Below are positions 56,828 through 64,000 of a stretch of 64,000 bases of DNA, one piece after another. A program made the translations under genes and the position numbers. The notes beneath the pieces were generated by a model, which saw only the letters and a program-made list of their open reading frames with translations, was not told the DNA's origin and searched no databases. The DNA is from an uncultured Flavobacteriaceae bacterium. Lineage in GTDB: Bacteria > Bacteroidota > Bacteroidia > Flavobacteriales > Flavobacteriaceae. The first letter of the stretch is position 1, and the number at the start of each line of letters is the position of its first letter. Location: contig CAJIYH010000002.1 in NCBI GenBank assembly GCA_905181615.1, positions 744,001-808,000 of the forward strand. Reading direction: 5' to 3'.

Positions 56828-57553
56828 ATGGAAAAATCAGTAAGTGAAGCAATAGAATATAGAAGATCCGTTAGAAGATATGATGCCAAAAAAGCTCTTA
56901 ATAAGAAAGATGTTGAAGCCTGTATACGTCATGCAACCCTAGCTCCTACAAGTAGTAATTTACAGTTATGGGAATTTTATCACATTACAAACCCTGAGAC
57001 GCTTAAAGAATTATCTACGGCCTGTTTTGGTCAAGCTGCTGCTGCTACTGCCCTCCAATTAGTAATTCCAATAGTTCGCAAAGATCTTTGGAAAAAAAGA
57101 GTTAATGCAAATCTAAAATTTTTGAATGCTCAGTTTGAAGCACAAGAAGTGCGAAACACAAAGCAAGAAAAAATGGCCTTAAATTATTACAGAAAAGTAA
57201 TTCCAACACTTTACAAAGACTTTTTTGGAATCCTTGGATTAATAAAAAAAGTAGCTGCTACAATTACAGGGGCTTTCCGTCCTATGTATCGAGAAGTTAG
57301 CGCGACTGACTTAAGAGTAGTTGCTCACAAGAGCACTGCTTTAGCGGCTCAAAACTTCATGATCAGCATGGCAGCAAAGGGAATCGATACTTGTCCAATG
57401 GAAGGGTTCGATTCTAAAAGAGTAAGACAAATACTTGGTCTTCCTAAAAGCGCTCAAATCAGTATGATAATTGGTTGTGGATACCGAGACAAGGGCGGCA
57501 TCTACGGTCCTCGATTTAGAGTTCCTTTTGATGAAGTTTATCATAAAAATTAA
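56828..57553 (+). CDS. Nitroreductase-family flavoprotein
   Basis: A 241-residue FMN-dependent NAD(P)H oxidoreductase of the nitroreductase superfamily. The N-terminal RRSVRRYDAKKALNKKDVEA carries the phosphate-binding Arg residues; TLAPTSSNLQLWEFY contributes the FMN pocket; STALAAQNFMISMAAKGIDT and PMEGFDSKRVRQILGLP are the usual C-terminal elements. The insertion between (about 85-150, basic and helical) is larger than in small members. Substrate unknown. Its last 38 bases overlap the convergent pxpC. Confidence 0.88.
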   Translation: MEKSVSEAIEYRRSVRRYDAKKALNKKDVEACIRHATLAPTSSNLQLWEFYHITNPETLKELSTACFGQAAAATALQLVIPIVRKDLWKKRVNANLKFLNAQFEAQEVRNTKQEKMALNYYRKVIPTLYKDFFGILGLIKKVAATITGAFRPMYREVSATDLRVVAHKSTALAAQNFMISMAAKGIDTCPMEGFDSKRVRQILGLPKSAQISMIIGCGYRDKGGIYGPRFRVPFDEVYHKN

Positions 57554-58382
57554 AAGAAACAGAATCTCCTTCTTTCTTTTGAAACATAACATTCATTGCC
57601 TGGTCGGTTAACTGGAGTATCCTCGGATACCCTCCAGTTACTTGACCATCAAAGCCTGCAATCAACAAAACTCCGGAAGGTGTAATTTGAACTGTCCCAG
57701 GGCGAATAGCTCCGCTTAACATGGAAACAGGTTCTGTTTCAAAAGCCGACCCTATGCGATAACCCATTCTACTTTGCTTTTCAACTTTGAAAATATTTTT
57801 GAATAAAAGCTTCTTTTGCTTATCAGACAAAAGATCGTACTCGGGTCCCTTTTCAGCATATATATTTTGATCCGTTAAATAGGAATAGTCCCAGCGTAAT
57901 TTAGAATTAGAATGCTCTTTAACCCTATCGTTTTTGATCCAAAAAAGATGTATTCCCGACTTTAAATAAGCGCTTTTTGTTATTGGTGAATAAAAAGAAG
58001 TACTCCCTAAAACAGCTGGTAAAATTAAAGATTTATTAATTTTAATATACGTTCGTAGCCCGCTCAAAACTCTTCCAAGTTTTAACTCATCTCCTGCAAG
58101 CACATGAATTGGGGTATTGTTTTTTAAGGGTTTTTCATTCAACCAAGCCTCCATTATAGCGCCCGTTAAAACAAGAGAGCACCGATCGTGGAACAGTAAC
58201 TTTGGTCCAATAAGTGTGCATTCTATAATACTGGAATATAATTGTTCACCAAACAATGCATGCGCTAATTCAAATGCTTTTTGATCCATAGCTCCCGATA
58301 CCGGAACCCCCAAATGCCTATGACCTTTTCGACCTTGATCTTGAATGGAAGTATAAAATCCAGCGTCTAAAATCTCAATCAT
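57516..58382 (-). CDS. pxpC: 5-Oxoprolinase subunit C (biotin-dependent carboxyltransferase-like)
   Basis: AHS2-domain subunit of the prokaryotic 5-oxoprolinase PxpABC, which hydrolyses 5-oxoproline to glutamate with ATP. 288 residues: GFYTSIQDQGRKGHRHLGVPVSGAMD at the N-terminus (positions about 7-32), SRMGYRIGSAFE and the C-terminal GYPRILQLTDQAMNVMFQ. Overlaps pxpB by 8 bases. Older annotation would call it urea amidolyase-related or allophanate hydrolase subunit 2. Confidence 0.92.
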   Translation of the reverse strand: MIEILDAGFYTSIQDQGRKGHRHLGVPVSGAMDQKAFELAHALFGEQLYSSIIECTLIGPKLLFHDRCSLVLTGAIMEAWLNEKPLKNNTPIHVLAGDELKLGRVLSGLRTYIKINKSLILPAVLGSTSFYSPITKSAYLKSGIHLFWIKNDRVKEHSNSKLRWDYSYLTDQNIYAEKGPEYDLLSDKQKKLLFKNIFKVEKQSRMGYRIGSAFETEPVSMLSGAIRPGTVQITPSGVLLIAGFDGQVTGGYPRILQLTDQAMNVMFQKKEGDSVSFNFYDKLHQKEL

Positions 58383-59109
58383 CTGTAAGGTTTTTTAAAT
58401 ATTGATGTTCCGAGTTTGTTCTTATAGTCTCCATAACATCTTTGTATTCTGGTTTAGATATTTTATAAAACCGAACCTGATCTCCAGGGTTTATTAAGGA
58501 TAGATCTGTACTAGAAAAATCGATTATGGAAACTGGACAATTTCCAATTACGTGCCAACCGCCCGGGCTGTTTTGAGGATATATACCTACTTGATCACCT
58601 CCAATTGCAACACTCCCCTTAAGTGTCGAATTATTTGGTATGCTTTTTCGGGCTATTGCCATGTCTATTGGTAATCCACTGAGATAAGGGAAACCGGGAA
58701 GGAAACCGTAAAAAACAAATCTAAATTTTAAATCAAAAAACTTGGTTAAATATAAATCGAGCTGCTGCTGATTGCCCTTGAAAAAAAGGGAAATGTCTTT
58801 TGTGAATTCGTCGTCAACACAAACAGGCAGCTTCCATTTTTTTGTGTTAACCAAAAGTTGAGATGGTGTTTTATCAATAATTTCCAAAAGGATTAAACTT
58901 ACACTTTCTGAATCATAAGCATACTTGAAAAACAAATTAATGCTGTTGAAGGTTGTAGTAATATCCTCAATATAATCAACGTACTTATCTTTTATAGCAT
59001 CTGTTAATTTAACTATGAATAAAACGGATTTTTTATCGTTTTGATGTGGGAAATTTATAATAAAGGTTTTACCTAAAGTGGTAAAAATGAAATCCTTCTT
59101 AGCGAACAT
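58375..59109 (-). CDS. pxpB: 5-Oxoprolinase subunit B (AHS1 / KipI-like)
   Basis: AHS1-domain partner of PxpC. 244 residues with FYGFLPGFPYLSGLPIDMA, the conserved central block, and GSVAIGGDQVGIYPQNSPGG followed by WHVIGNCPV near the C-terminus. It overlaps pxpA by 11 bases and pxpC by 8, so the three subunits are translationally coupled. In Bacillus the homologue KipI also inhibits a sporulation kinase, which does not apply here. Confidence 0.92.
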   Translation of the reverse strand: MFAKKDFIFTTLGKTFIINFPHQNDKKSVLFIVKLTDAIKDKYVDYIEDITTTFNSINLFFKYAYDSESVSLILLEIIDKTPSQLLVNTKKWKLPVCVDDEFTKDISLFFKGNQQQLDLYLTKFFDLKFRFVFYGFLPGFPYLSGLPIDMAIARKSIPNNSTLKGSVAIGGDQVGIYPQNSPGGWHVIGNCPVSIIDFSSTDLSLINPGDQVRFYKISKPEYKDVMETIRTNSEHQYLKNLTDD

Positions 59110-59833
59110 CTATATCTTCTTTTTTTAAAAGTCCATCTATGTGTATAATTAATTTGGAAGCCTGGGGATGATCTCCATGCAAGCATAAAGTCTGAACAGA
59201 TATCGGAATAGATTCACCATTAGCAATCGAAACAGATCCTTTCTTTATAAGCCCTAAAACCTGAAGCCCTACCTGCTCAAAATCGGTCAAAATCGCACCA
59301 TGTAACAAGCGGGAGCGTAAAGTTCCGTCTCCATTATAAGCACGGTCCATAAAACCTTCACGTTTTGTTTTAATTCCAACAATCAATGCCTCTTTTTCTA
59401 AAAGGCTTCCGGGAGCACAATAAATTTGAACCTGAGGGAGCTGTTTTTTTACTACCTCAAGAAATATATTGACCCGCTCTGCATTAACAAAAAGATCGTT
59501 GTACAAAGCTCCGTGAGGCTTGATGTGATTTATGTTAGTTTCTGACTTTTTGCAACACATTTTAAATAATGAAATTTGACGTTCTAAACTATCCTTTAAA
59601 TCTTTTTTTGAAAGGTTCATCGAAGTTCTTCCAAAATTATCTGGATCTGGATAAGATGGGTGTGGGCCGACTTTAATATCATATGCTTTTGCAAGTTGTA
59701 AAGTTCTAAGAATTGTTTCTTCTGAACCTACATGTCCTCCGCATGCTATTGAACAGGAAGAAATAAAGGGCATCAACAACTCCTCATTCCCCATACCTTC
59801 ACCCATGTCACAATTTATATCGATTTTGAACAT
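59099..59833 (-). CDS. pxpA: 5-Oxoprolinase subunit A (LamB/YcsF family)
   Basis: Catalytic-candidate subunit of PxpABC. 244 residues: INCDMGEGMGNEELLMPFIS at the N-terminus, SIACGGHVGSEETILR (the usual HAGD is HVGS here), VGPHPSYPDPDNFGR, IKPHGALYN and SVQTLCLHGDHPQA. It starts 1 base after the NRAMP-like transporter gene, forming a four-gene coupled unit. Confidence 0.93.
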   Translation of the reverse strand: MFKIDINCDMGEGMGNEELLMPFISSCSIACGGHVGSEETILRTLQLAKAYDIKVGPHPSYPDPDNFGRTSMNLSKKDLKDSLERQISLFKMCCKKSETNINHIKPHGALYNDLFVNAERVNIFLEVVKKQLPQVQIYCAPGSLLEKEALIVGIKTKREGFMDRAYNGDGTLRSRLLHGAILTDFEQVGLQVLGLIKKGSVSIANGESIPISVQTLCLHGDHPQASKLIIHIDGLLKKEDIDVR

Positions 59834-59834
59834 T

Positions 59835-61028
59835 TTAAAAAATTAAACCCAAACTTTTAAACCCAAGGAACAAAAAGAAAAATTCGATTGAAAATAGTAA
59901 AATATTCAATCCAATATTTGCAGTCTGCCCCCGCATTAATTTCGAATTATTTATGAGAACAATAATAAACAAGCCTACAACAGGCAATAAAATACCATTA
60001 GTAATCTGAGCAAAACGGATGATCTCAATAGGCTTAATCTGCATAGATGAAAAAAAAACACCACAAAGAAGAACCAAAAACGCTGCAGATTTATAACCCC
60101 ATGAATTGGAATGCCATCCAAAGCACTCACAAACAACAAATGCGGCTGCCATGGGTGCTGTTATTGCAGAAGTAATACCTGCAGCAAACAATCCTAAGGA
60201 CATCAATATTGTTGCAAACTGACCATACAGAGGTGTTAGTGCTAATCCTAAATCAGCTATGGACTCAATTGTTTGACCTTCGAGAGCTGCAGCACAAATA
60301 ATGATTGATAAAGAAATAATTCCTCCAAGGGTAACTGCAAATACTGTATCCAGGCGCAAAGCTCGTAGGGAAAAGGTTTCGTTTTTAACCAAAGCAGCAT
60401 GAAGAAATAAATTATAAGGAACCACAGTTGTACCCAACAACCCAACTATGGTCAAGGTGTCTTTGGTGTTAAATTCAGGGACGAACATTCCCTTTAAAAC
60501 TGCAATCAGATCTGGTTTTGTTAGTATTGCCGTTAATAAAAACGATATACTCATAAGCAACACAATCCCAACCAAAATATTTTTTAAAAGTTTATGGGAT
60601 CCTATCCCAATCAGAATTGCAATCAGAACTCCAACTATAAGCGGTAAAAAATAAAAATTTGTTCCAAAATTATAATCAACTCCTTGCGTTAGGTTTTCAA
60701 TACCAAGTAAAGCGCCTGTCAAGTTTCCGGCTTCGTATGCGGCGTTTCCAATAAATATTGCGCCGATGAGCAGAGCTCCTAAAAGAAATTTTAACAGTGA
60801 ATTTGAAGTCTGATGCAAAACGCTTTCCGCTAAGCCTTTACGAGTAGTAAAACTTATTCGAGCAGTAGAATTTTGAATAATTATTGTTATTAAAATGGAA
60901 AGTACCATTGCCCATAAAAGAGAAAAGCCATTTTGAACTCCTGCCAAAACACAGAGGGTTATGGTTCCTGGGCCAATAAATGCAGCCGTAATTATTATCG
61001 CTGGGCTAGCCTTAAATTTAGAAAACAT
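59835..61028 (-). CDS. NRAMP-family transporter with altered metal site
   Basis: A 397-residue membrane protein with about 11 helices and the NRAMP/MntH fold. The canonical metal-binding DPGN of helix 1 reads GPGT (Gly19-Thr22), and AxxMPH of helix 6 reads TTVVPY (200-205), so the Asp, Asn, Met and His that define Mn/Fe transporters are all missing. It is one base upstream of pxpA and clearly in one operon with pxpABC, as ycsG (NRAMP homologue) is with ycsF in Bacillus. I infer a non-classical substrate, possibly 5-oxoproline or a related compound; this is unproven. Confidence 0.88.
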   Translation of the reverse strand: MFSKFKASPAIIITAAFIGPGTITLCVLAGVQNGFSLLWAMVLSILITIIIQNSTARISFTTRKGLAESVLHQTSNSLLKFLLGALLIGAIFIGNAAYEAGNLTGALLGIENLTQGVDYNFGTNFYFLPLIVGVLIAILIGIGSHKLLKNILVGIVLLMSISFLLTAILTKPDLIAVLKGMFVPEFNTKDTLTIVGLLGTTVVPYNLFLHAALVKNETFSLRALRLDTVFAVTLGGIISLSIIICAAALEGQTIESIADLGLALTPLYGQFATILMSLGLFAAGITSAITAPMAAAFVVCECFGWHSNSWGYKSAAFLVLLCGVFFSSMQIKPIEIIRFAQITNGILLPVVGLFIIVLINNSKLMRGQTANIGLNILLFSIEFFFLFLGFKSLGLIF

Positions 61029-61078
61029 AATTTTTATGGTAAGTTAATCATTAAAACAACAAAATCAACTTTTATATA

Positions 61079-61255
61079 TTATAGCATTGCAATGCATTCC
61101 CGCTCAAACAGAAGCAAAAGCGTAAGTCTATTTTCTTTTAACTCAAAACCTTCCATTGCGTTCTTGTTTACGAAATCAAATAATGTAGGAATTGTCGCTA
61201 CAGAGGTTTTTCCTAAGAAACTTATACTTGATGGTATTTTGTTTATTAAAAACAT
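61079..61255 (-). CDS. Small open frame upstream of the NRAMP/pxp operon
   Basis: ATG 61255 to TAA 61079 encodes 58 residues (starting MFLINKIPSSISFLG, ending FERECIAML), followed after 50 bp by the NRAMP-like gene on the same strand. It is not a recognisable domain and has no signal peptide. Competing frames on the plus strand are open too, so this may be chance or a decayed gene remnant. Confidence 0.25.
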   Translation of the reverse strand: MFLINKIPSSISFLGKTSVATIPTLFDFVNKNAMEGFELKENRLTLLLLFERECIAML

Positions 61256-61314
61256 ATCAAGTCATTACCCTTGAAATACCCTACATTAGATAGAATTTTA
61301 AAACTATTATTTAA

Positions 61315-62466
61315 ATGAAGTATTTCCGCATAACAATCGCTGTATTTTTTGTCTTTGGGTGTTCTTCAAATTCGAGTATAATGGAACAAGAGCAATTAGA
61401 TTGGAGCTTTCCACATTTTGAAAAACAAGATGATGTTAATCCAATTCTAAATCCGGACAAGGAGTTGGTTTTTACAGACCCCATTAGTCAAAATCAAGTA
61501 TTATGGGAAGAGCGCAACGTACTAAACCCTGCTGCAATTGTTAAAAACGATACCGTATTTATGCTTTACAGAGCACAAGACAAATGGGGTACTTCAAGAA
61601 TTGGGTTAGCTTACAGTAACGATGGGATTTCGTTTACAAAAAACGAAGCACCTGTTTTTTATCCCGACCAAGACAACCATAAAAAAGAAGAATGGAACTT
61701 CCGAAAAGTAGACGGAGAGCCCTATTCACTTGATTGTGTATCCTGCTATTTTGATGGGGTTGAAGATCCAAGAGTTGTAATTGACGACCAAAGAACCTAC
61801 TTCATGACCTATACTGCCTATGATGGGAAAACTGCTCGTTTGAGTATTGCATCTTCTAAAGATTTAGTGAGTTGGAATAAGCATGGACGGGTACTTTCTC
61901 AAGAAAAATATAAAGATTATTGGTCTAAGGCGGGAGCTATTATTACAGAACAGATCGGAAATCAACAAGTAGCAAAAAAAATCGACGGTAAGTATTGGAT
62001 GTATTTTGGAGACACCAATTTATATATGGCATCTTCTACCAATCTTATCGATTGGGAGCCAGCGGAGAACATCGAAAACGGTGCTTTAATTTCAGTTCTT
62101 CACCCAAGAAAAGGTTTTTTTGATAGCCGATTAGTAGAGTCTGGGCCTTATGCTCAGTATACCAAAAATGGTATTTCGTTAATCTACAATGCCAGTAATG
62201 CTGCCAATTATAGCGATCCAAACCTACCTAAATTCACTTATGCTGCAGGACAAGCATTGTTTGATAAAGACAAACCCCATAAGTTAAAAGACCGAACAGA
62301 TTCTTATTTCATCTATCCCGACAAGGCTTATGAAAAGATCGGAGAAGTAAACGAGGTTTGTTTCGTTGAAGGACTTGTGTTTTTTAAAGAAAAATGGTTT
62401 CTGTATTATGGCACAGCAGACTCCAAAATTGCAGTTGCTGTATACGATCCTCAGGCAAAAAATTAA
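61315..62466 (+). CDS. GH130-family glycoside hydrolase/phosphorylase lipoprotein
   Basis: A 383-residue exported lipoprotein: signal peptide with lipobox VFGC (Cys16). The five-bladed propeller of family GH130 is recognisable from NVLNPAAIVKNDTVFMLYRA, TSRIGLAYSNDGISF, GVEDPRVV (Glu150-Asp151), YFMTYTAYDGK and WFLYYGTAD. It resembles secreted Bacteroidota GH130 enzymes acting as beta-1,2-mannosidases more than the cytoplasmic mannosyl phosphorylases. An insert with Cys141 and Cys144 precedes the GVEDP motif. No susC/susD or other carbohydrate genes are adjacent. It ends one base before the convergent DsbD gene. Confidence 0.85.
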   Translation: MKYFRITIAVFFVFGCSSNSSIMEQEQLDWSFPHFEKQDDVNPILNPDKELVFTDPISQNQVLWEERNVLNPAAIVKNDTVFMLYRAQDKWGTSRIGLAYSNDGISFTKNEAPVFYPDQDNHKKEEWNFRKVDGEPYSLDCVSCYFDGVEDPRVVIDDQRTYFMTYTAYDGKTARLSIASSKDLVSWNKHGRVLSQEKYKDYWSKAGAIITEQIGNQQVAKKIDGKYWMYFGDTNLYMASSTNLIDWEPAENIENGALISVLHPRKGFFDSRLVESGPYAQYTKNGISLIYNASNAANYSDPNLPKFTYAAGQALFDKDKPHKLKDRTDSYFIYPDKAYEKIGEVNEVCFVEGLVFFKEKWFLYYGTADSKIAVAVYDPQAKN

Positions 62467-64000
62467 TTAGTCCTTTTTAATACCCAATTTTAACCATTCG
62501 TAATAGGTTTTTGCATCTGTGTACTGAATTGGAGTATTTAAAAGCGTCCCATCTGCTTCCATAAGCACATAATAGGGTTGCGAAGCTGTGTTGAAATTTA
62601 AACTCTGAAATGCCGCCCATTGCTCTCCTACTGTGTTTATTTGCTGCACACGCCCATTTGGAAACTTAAAATTAAAAACCTCTGATTCCTCAAGCGGTTT
62701 TCGATCGTCAATGTATAGCGATATCAAAACAATATCCTTATTTAAAATCTGAAAAACTTCATCTCGAGACCAAATATTCTCTTCCATTTTTCGGCAGTTA
62801 ACACATGCCCAGCCTGTGAAATCTATCAAGATGGGTTTTCCTGTTTCTTTTGCAACTTCTAATCCGGTTTCAAAATCCTTATAACAATCCAATCCGAGCG
62901 GACAGTCATTATCCGTTGAGTTAATGCTGTAAAACTCAGGTGGTGGAAAACCGCTCAATAGTTTTAGGGTATTTGTTTTTGAAAACAAACCAAAAGAAAG
63001 ATATGCGGTTAGTAGTAAACTCAAAACCCCTACCCCAATTCTAGTTTTGGAAAGCTTCCTTTTTTGATCGTGTGGAAAACGAATTAATCCAAACAAATAA
63101 AGCGTTAGCGCCACCGAAAGTAAAACCCATATTCCTATAAAAATTTCTCTCTTAAGAATCCCCCAATGAGAAACCAAATCGGCATTCGACAAAAACTTAA
63201 GCGCAAGAGCCAACTCTAAAAATCCTAAAACTACCTTCACTGTTGTCATCCAACCTCCAGATTTAGGAATGGCATTAAGTGCATTTGGAAATAAAGCAAA
63301 GAGTGCAAAGGGTAAGGCAAGTGCAAATCCAAATCCTGTCATTCCAAATGTAAGTTGCATTGCGCCTCCATCGGAAGTTAAACTTCCTGCTAACAAAGAA
63401 CCTAAAATTGGACCTGTACAGGAAAATGAAACTATAGCTAAAGTAAGTGCCATGAAAAAGATTCCAATACCTCCATTTAATGAAGAACTTGAATCTGTGG
63501 AATTACCCCAACTACTGGGCAAGGTCAATTCATAATACCCAAAAAAGGAAAATGCAAAAAATATAAATATTCCAAAAAAGAAAACATTCAATGGAACATT
63601 AGTAGCAATCGAATTCAATATCTCGGGGTTTATACTGTCCAGAAAATGAAAAGGTAAACTCAATAGAATATAAATGAAAACAATAAAGAAGCCGTATAAA
63701 AATGCATTAAAAGCACCTTTCCTCATACTTGTTGCTTGCTTTAGGAAAAAGGAAACCGTAAGCGGTATCATTGGAAATACGCAAGGGGTTAATAAGGCAA
63801 TTAAACCTGCTAGGAAACCAAGCAAAAATAATCCTGAATATGGAGATAAATCTGAATCATCAATCAATGTGTTTTCTAAATACTTTTTATTTTTTAAATC
63901 TAACGTTAATGCAGCAGATTGAACTAAATCTTTCTCTGTTACCCGAAGGCTAGATGTTATCTTTTTATCATTTAAAGACAACGTAAAAGGTTCTGTCCTA
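62467..64000 (-). CDS. DsbD-like thiol:disulfide interchange protein (5' part beyond window)
   Basis: Moves electrons from cytoplasmic thioredoxin across the inner membrane to periplasmic partners. The frame is open to the right edge (it reads TEPF upstream of the TTG at 63981), so the N-terminal periplasmic domain is cut. Visible: about eight membrane helices with the redox cysteines in LLTPCVFPMIPLTVSFF and SFSCTGPILGSLL, then a C-terminal periplasmic thioredoxin domain with WACVNCRKMEENIW (CVNC). A second cysteine pair, CPLGLDC, lies just before the thioredoxin domain. Confidence 0.92.
   Translation of the reverse strand, partial: RTEPFTLSLNDKKITSSLRVTEKDLVQSAALTLDLKNKKYLENTLIDDSDLSPYSGLFLLGFLAGLIALLTPCVFPMIPLTVSFFLKQATSMRKGAFNAFLYGFFIVFIYILLSLPFHFLDSINPEILNSIATNVPLNVFFFGIFIFFAFSFFGYYELTLPSSWGNSTDSSSSLNGGIGIFFMALTLAIVSFSCTGPILGSLLAGSLTSDGGAMQLTFGMTGFGFALALPFALFALFPNALNAIPKSGGWMTTVKVVLGFLELALALKFLSNADLVSHWGILKREIFIGIWVLLSVALTLYLFGLIRFPHDQKRKLSKTRIGVGVLSLLLTAYLSFGLFSKTNTLKLLSGFPPPEFYSINSTDNDCPLGLDCYKDFETGLEVAKETGKPILIDFTGWACVNCRKMEENIWSRDEVFQILNKDIVLISLYIDDRKPLEESEVFNFKFPNGRVQQINTVGEQWAAFQSLNFNTASQPYYVLMEADGTLLNTPIQYTDAKTYYEWLKLGIKKD

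Noticed and set aside
60933-61274. 113-codon plus-strand frame over the start of the NRAMP-like gene
   Set aside because: Its first third is antisense to a conserved membrane helix, and the rest is basic and low-complexity.
1-64000. Mobile elements, prophage, CRISPR arrays, toxin-antitoxin modules, tRNA genes
   Set aside because: I looked for transposase, integrase, repeated spacers, toxin pairs and cloverleaf sequences in the gaps and found none; all long genes are core metabolic or housekeeping types.

Overview
The window is AT-rich chromosomal DNA from a member of the Bacteroidota, almost certainly a (probably marine) Flavobacteriaceae. Evidence for this includes a TonB-dependent receptor of the outer-membrane beta-barrel family, a zinc metalloprotease of the DUF5117/DUF4953 type, a class II fumarase, the menaquinone route, an extended-SDR threonine dehydrogenase, a NRAMP-like/pxpABC operon, TAnnTTTG-type promoter boxes and the near absence of Shine-Dalgarno sequences. 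It is ordinary gene-dense core genome. I see no prophage, insertion sequence, CRISPR array, tRNA or rRNA.

Layout. 1-8.9 kb: a metalloprotease cut by the left edge (minus strand), divergent prfB with a programmed +1 frameshift, HAD phosphatase, ArsC-like reductase, TonB-dependent receptor, a 57-residue membrane protein, fumC, a GNAT enzyme and a secreted protein of unknown function. 8.9-12.5 kb: ettA with a small membrane protein upstream, and an acyl-CoA carboxylase beta subunit. 12.5-20.7 kb: a menaquinone cluster in the order menI-menF-menD-menB-menA-menC-CPBP protease-menE, all on the minus strand. 21-27.2 kb: rlmF, dnaK, panB, an RluA-type pseudouridine synthase and a long helical protein. 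27.3-34.9 kb: leuA-leuC-leuD-cimA-leuB, a GNAT enzyme and a DUF2855 protein. 34.9-42 kb: a beta-oxidation operon (enoyl-CoA isomerase-like protein, thiolase, FadJ-like fusion, thioesterase II, acyl-CoA dehydrogenase) divergent from a TetR regulator. 42-47.6 kb: Lrp-type regulator and serine dehydratase, divergent from tdh-kbl, then an alpha/beta hydrolase and a DoxX-like membrane protein. 47.7-51 kb: a GapN-type aldehyde dehydrogenase and a DASS anion transporter. 51-56.5 kb: ilvD-ilvB-ilvN-ilvC. 56.8-64 kb: nitroreductase, NRAMP-like transporter with pxpA-pxpB-pxpC, a GH130 lipoprotein and a DsbD-like protein cut by the right edge.

How the genes fit together. The leu and ilv blocks supply most of leucine, valine and isoleucine synthesis. 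The second synthase of the leu block carries the pyruvate-pocket residues described for Leptospira citramalate synthase, and no ilvA accompanies the ilv genes, so isoleucine is probably made through citramalate. panB drains 2-oxoisovalerate from the same pathway. The Lrp/sdaA/tdh/kbl block is a threonine-glycine-serine catabolic unit. The fad block can handle saturated and probably unsaturated fatty acids.

Most notable points: the prfB frameshift site without a strong Shine-Dalgarno stimulator, the citramalate synthase assignment, a NRAMP-family protein whose metal-site residues are replaced and which is coupled to 5-oxoprolinase genes, a perfect palindrome upstream of dnaK, and a DASS transporter whose reading frame lacks a usual start codon. 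I found no convincing entirely new system.
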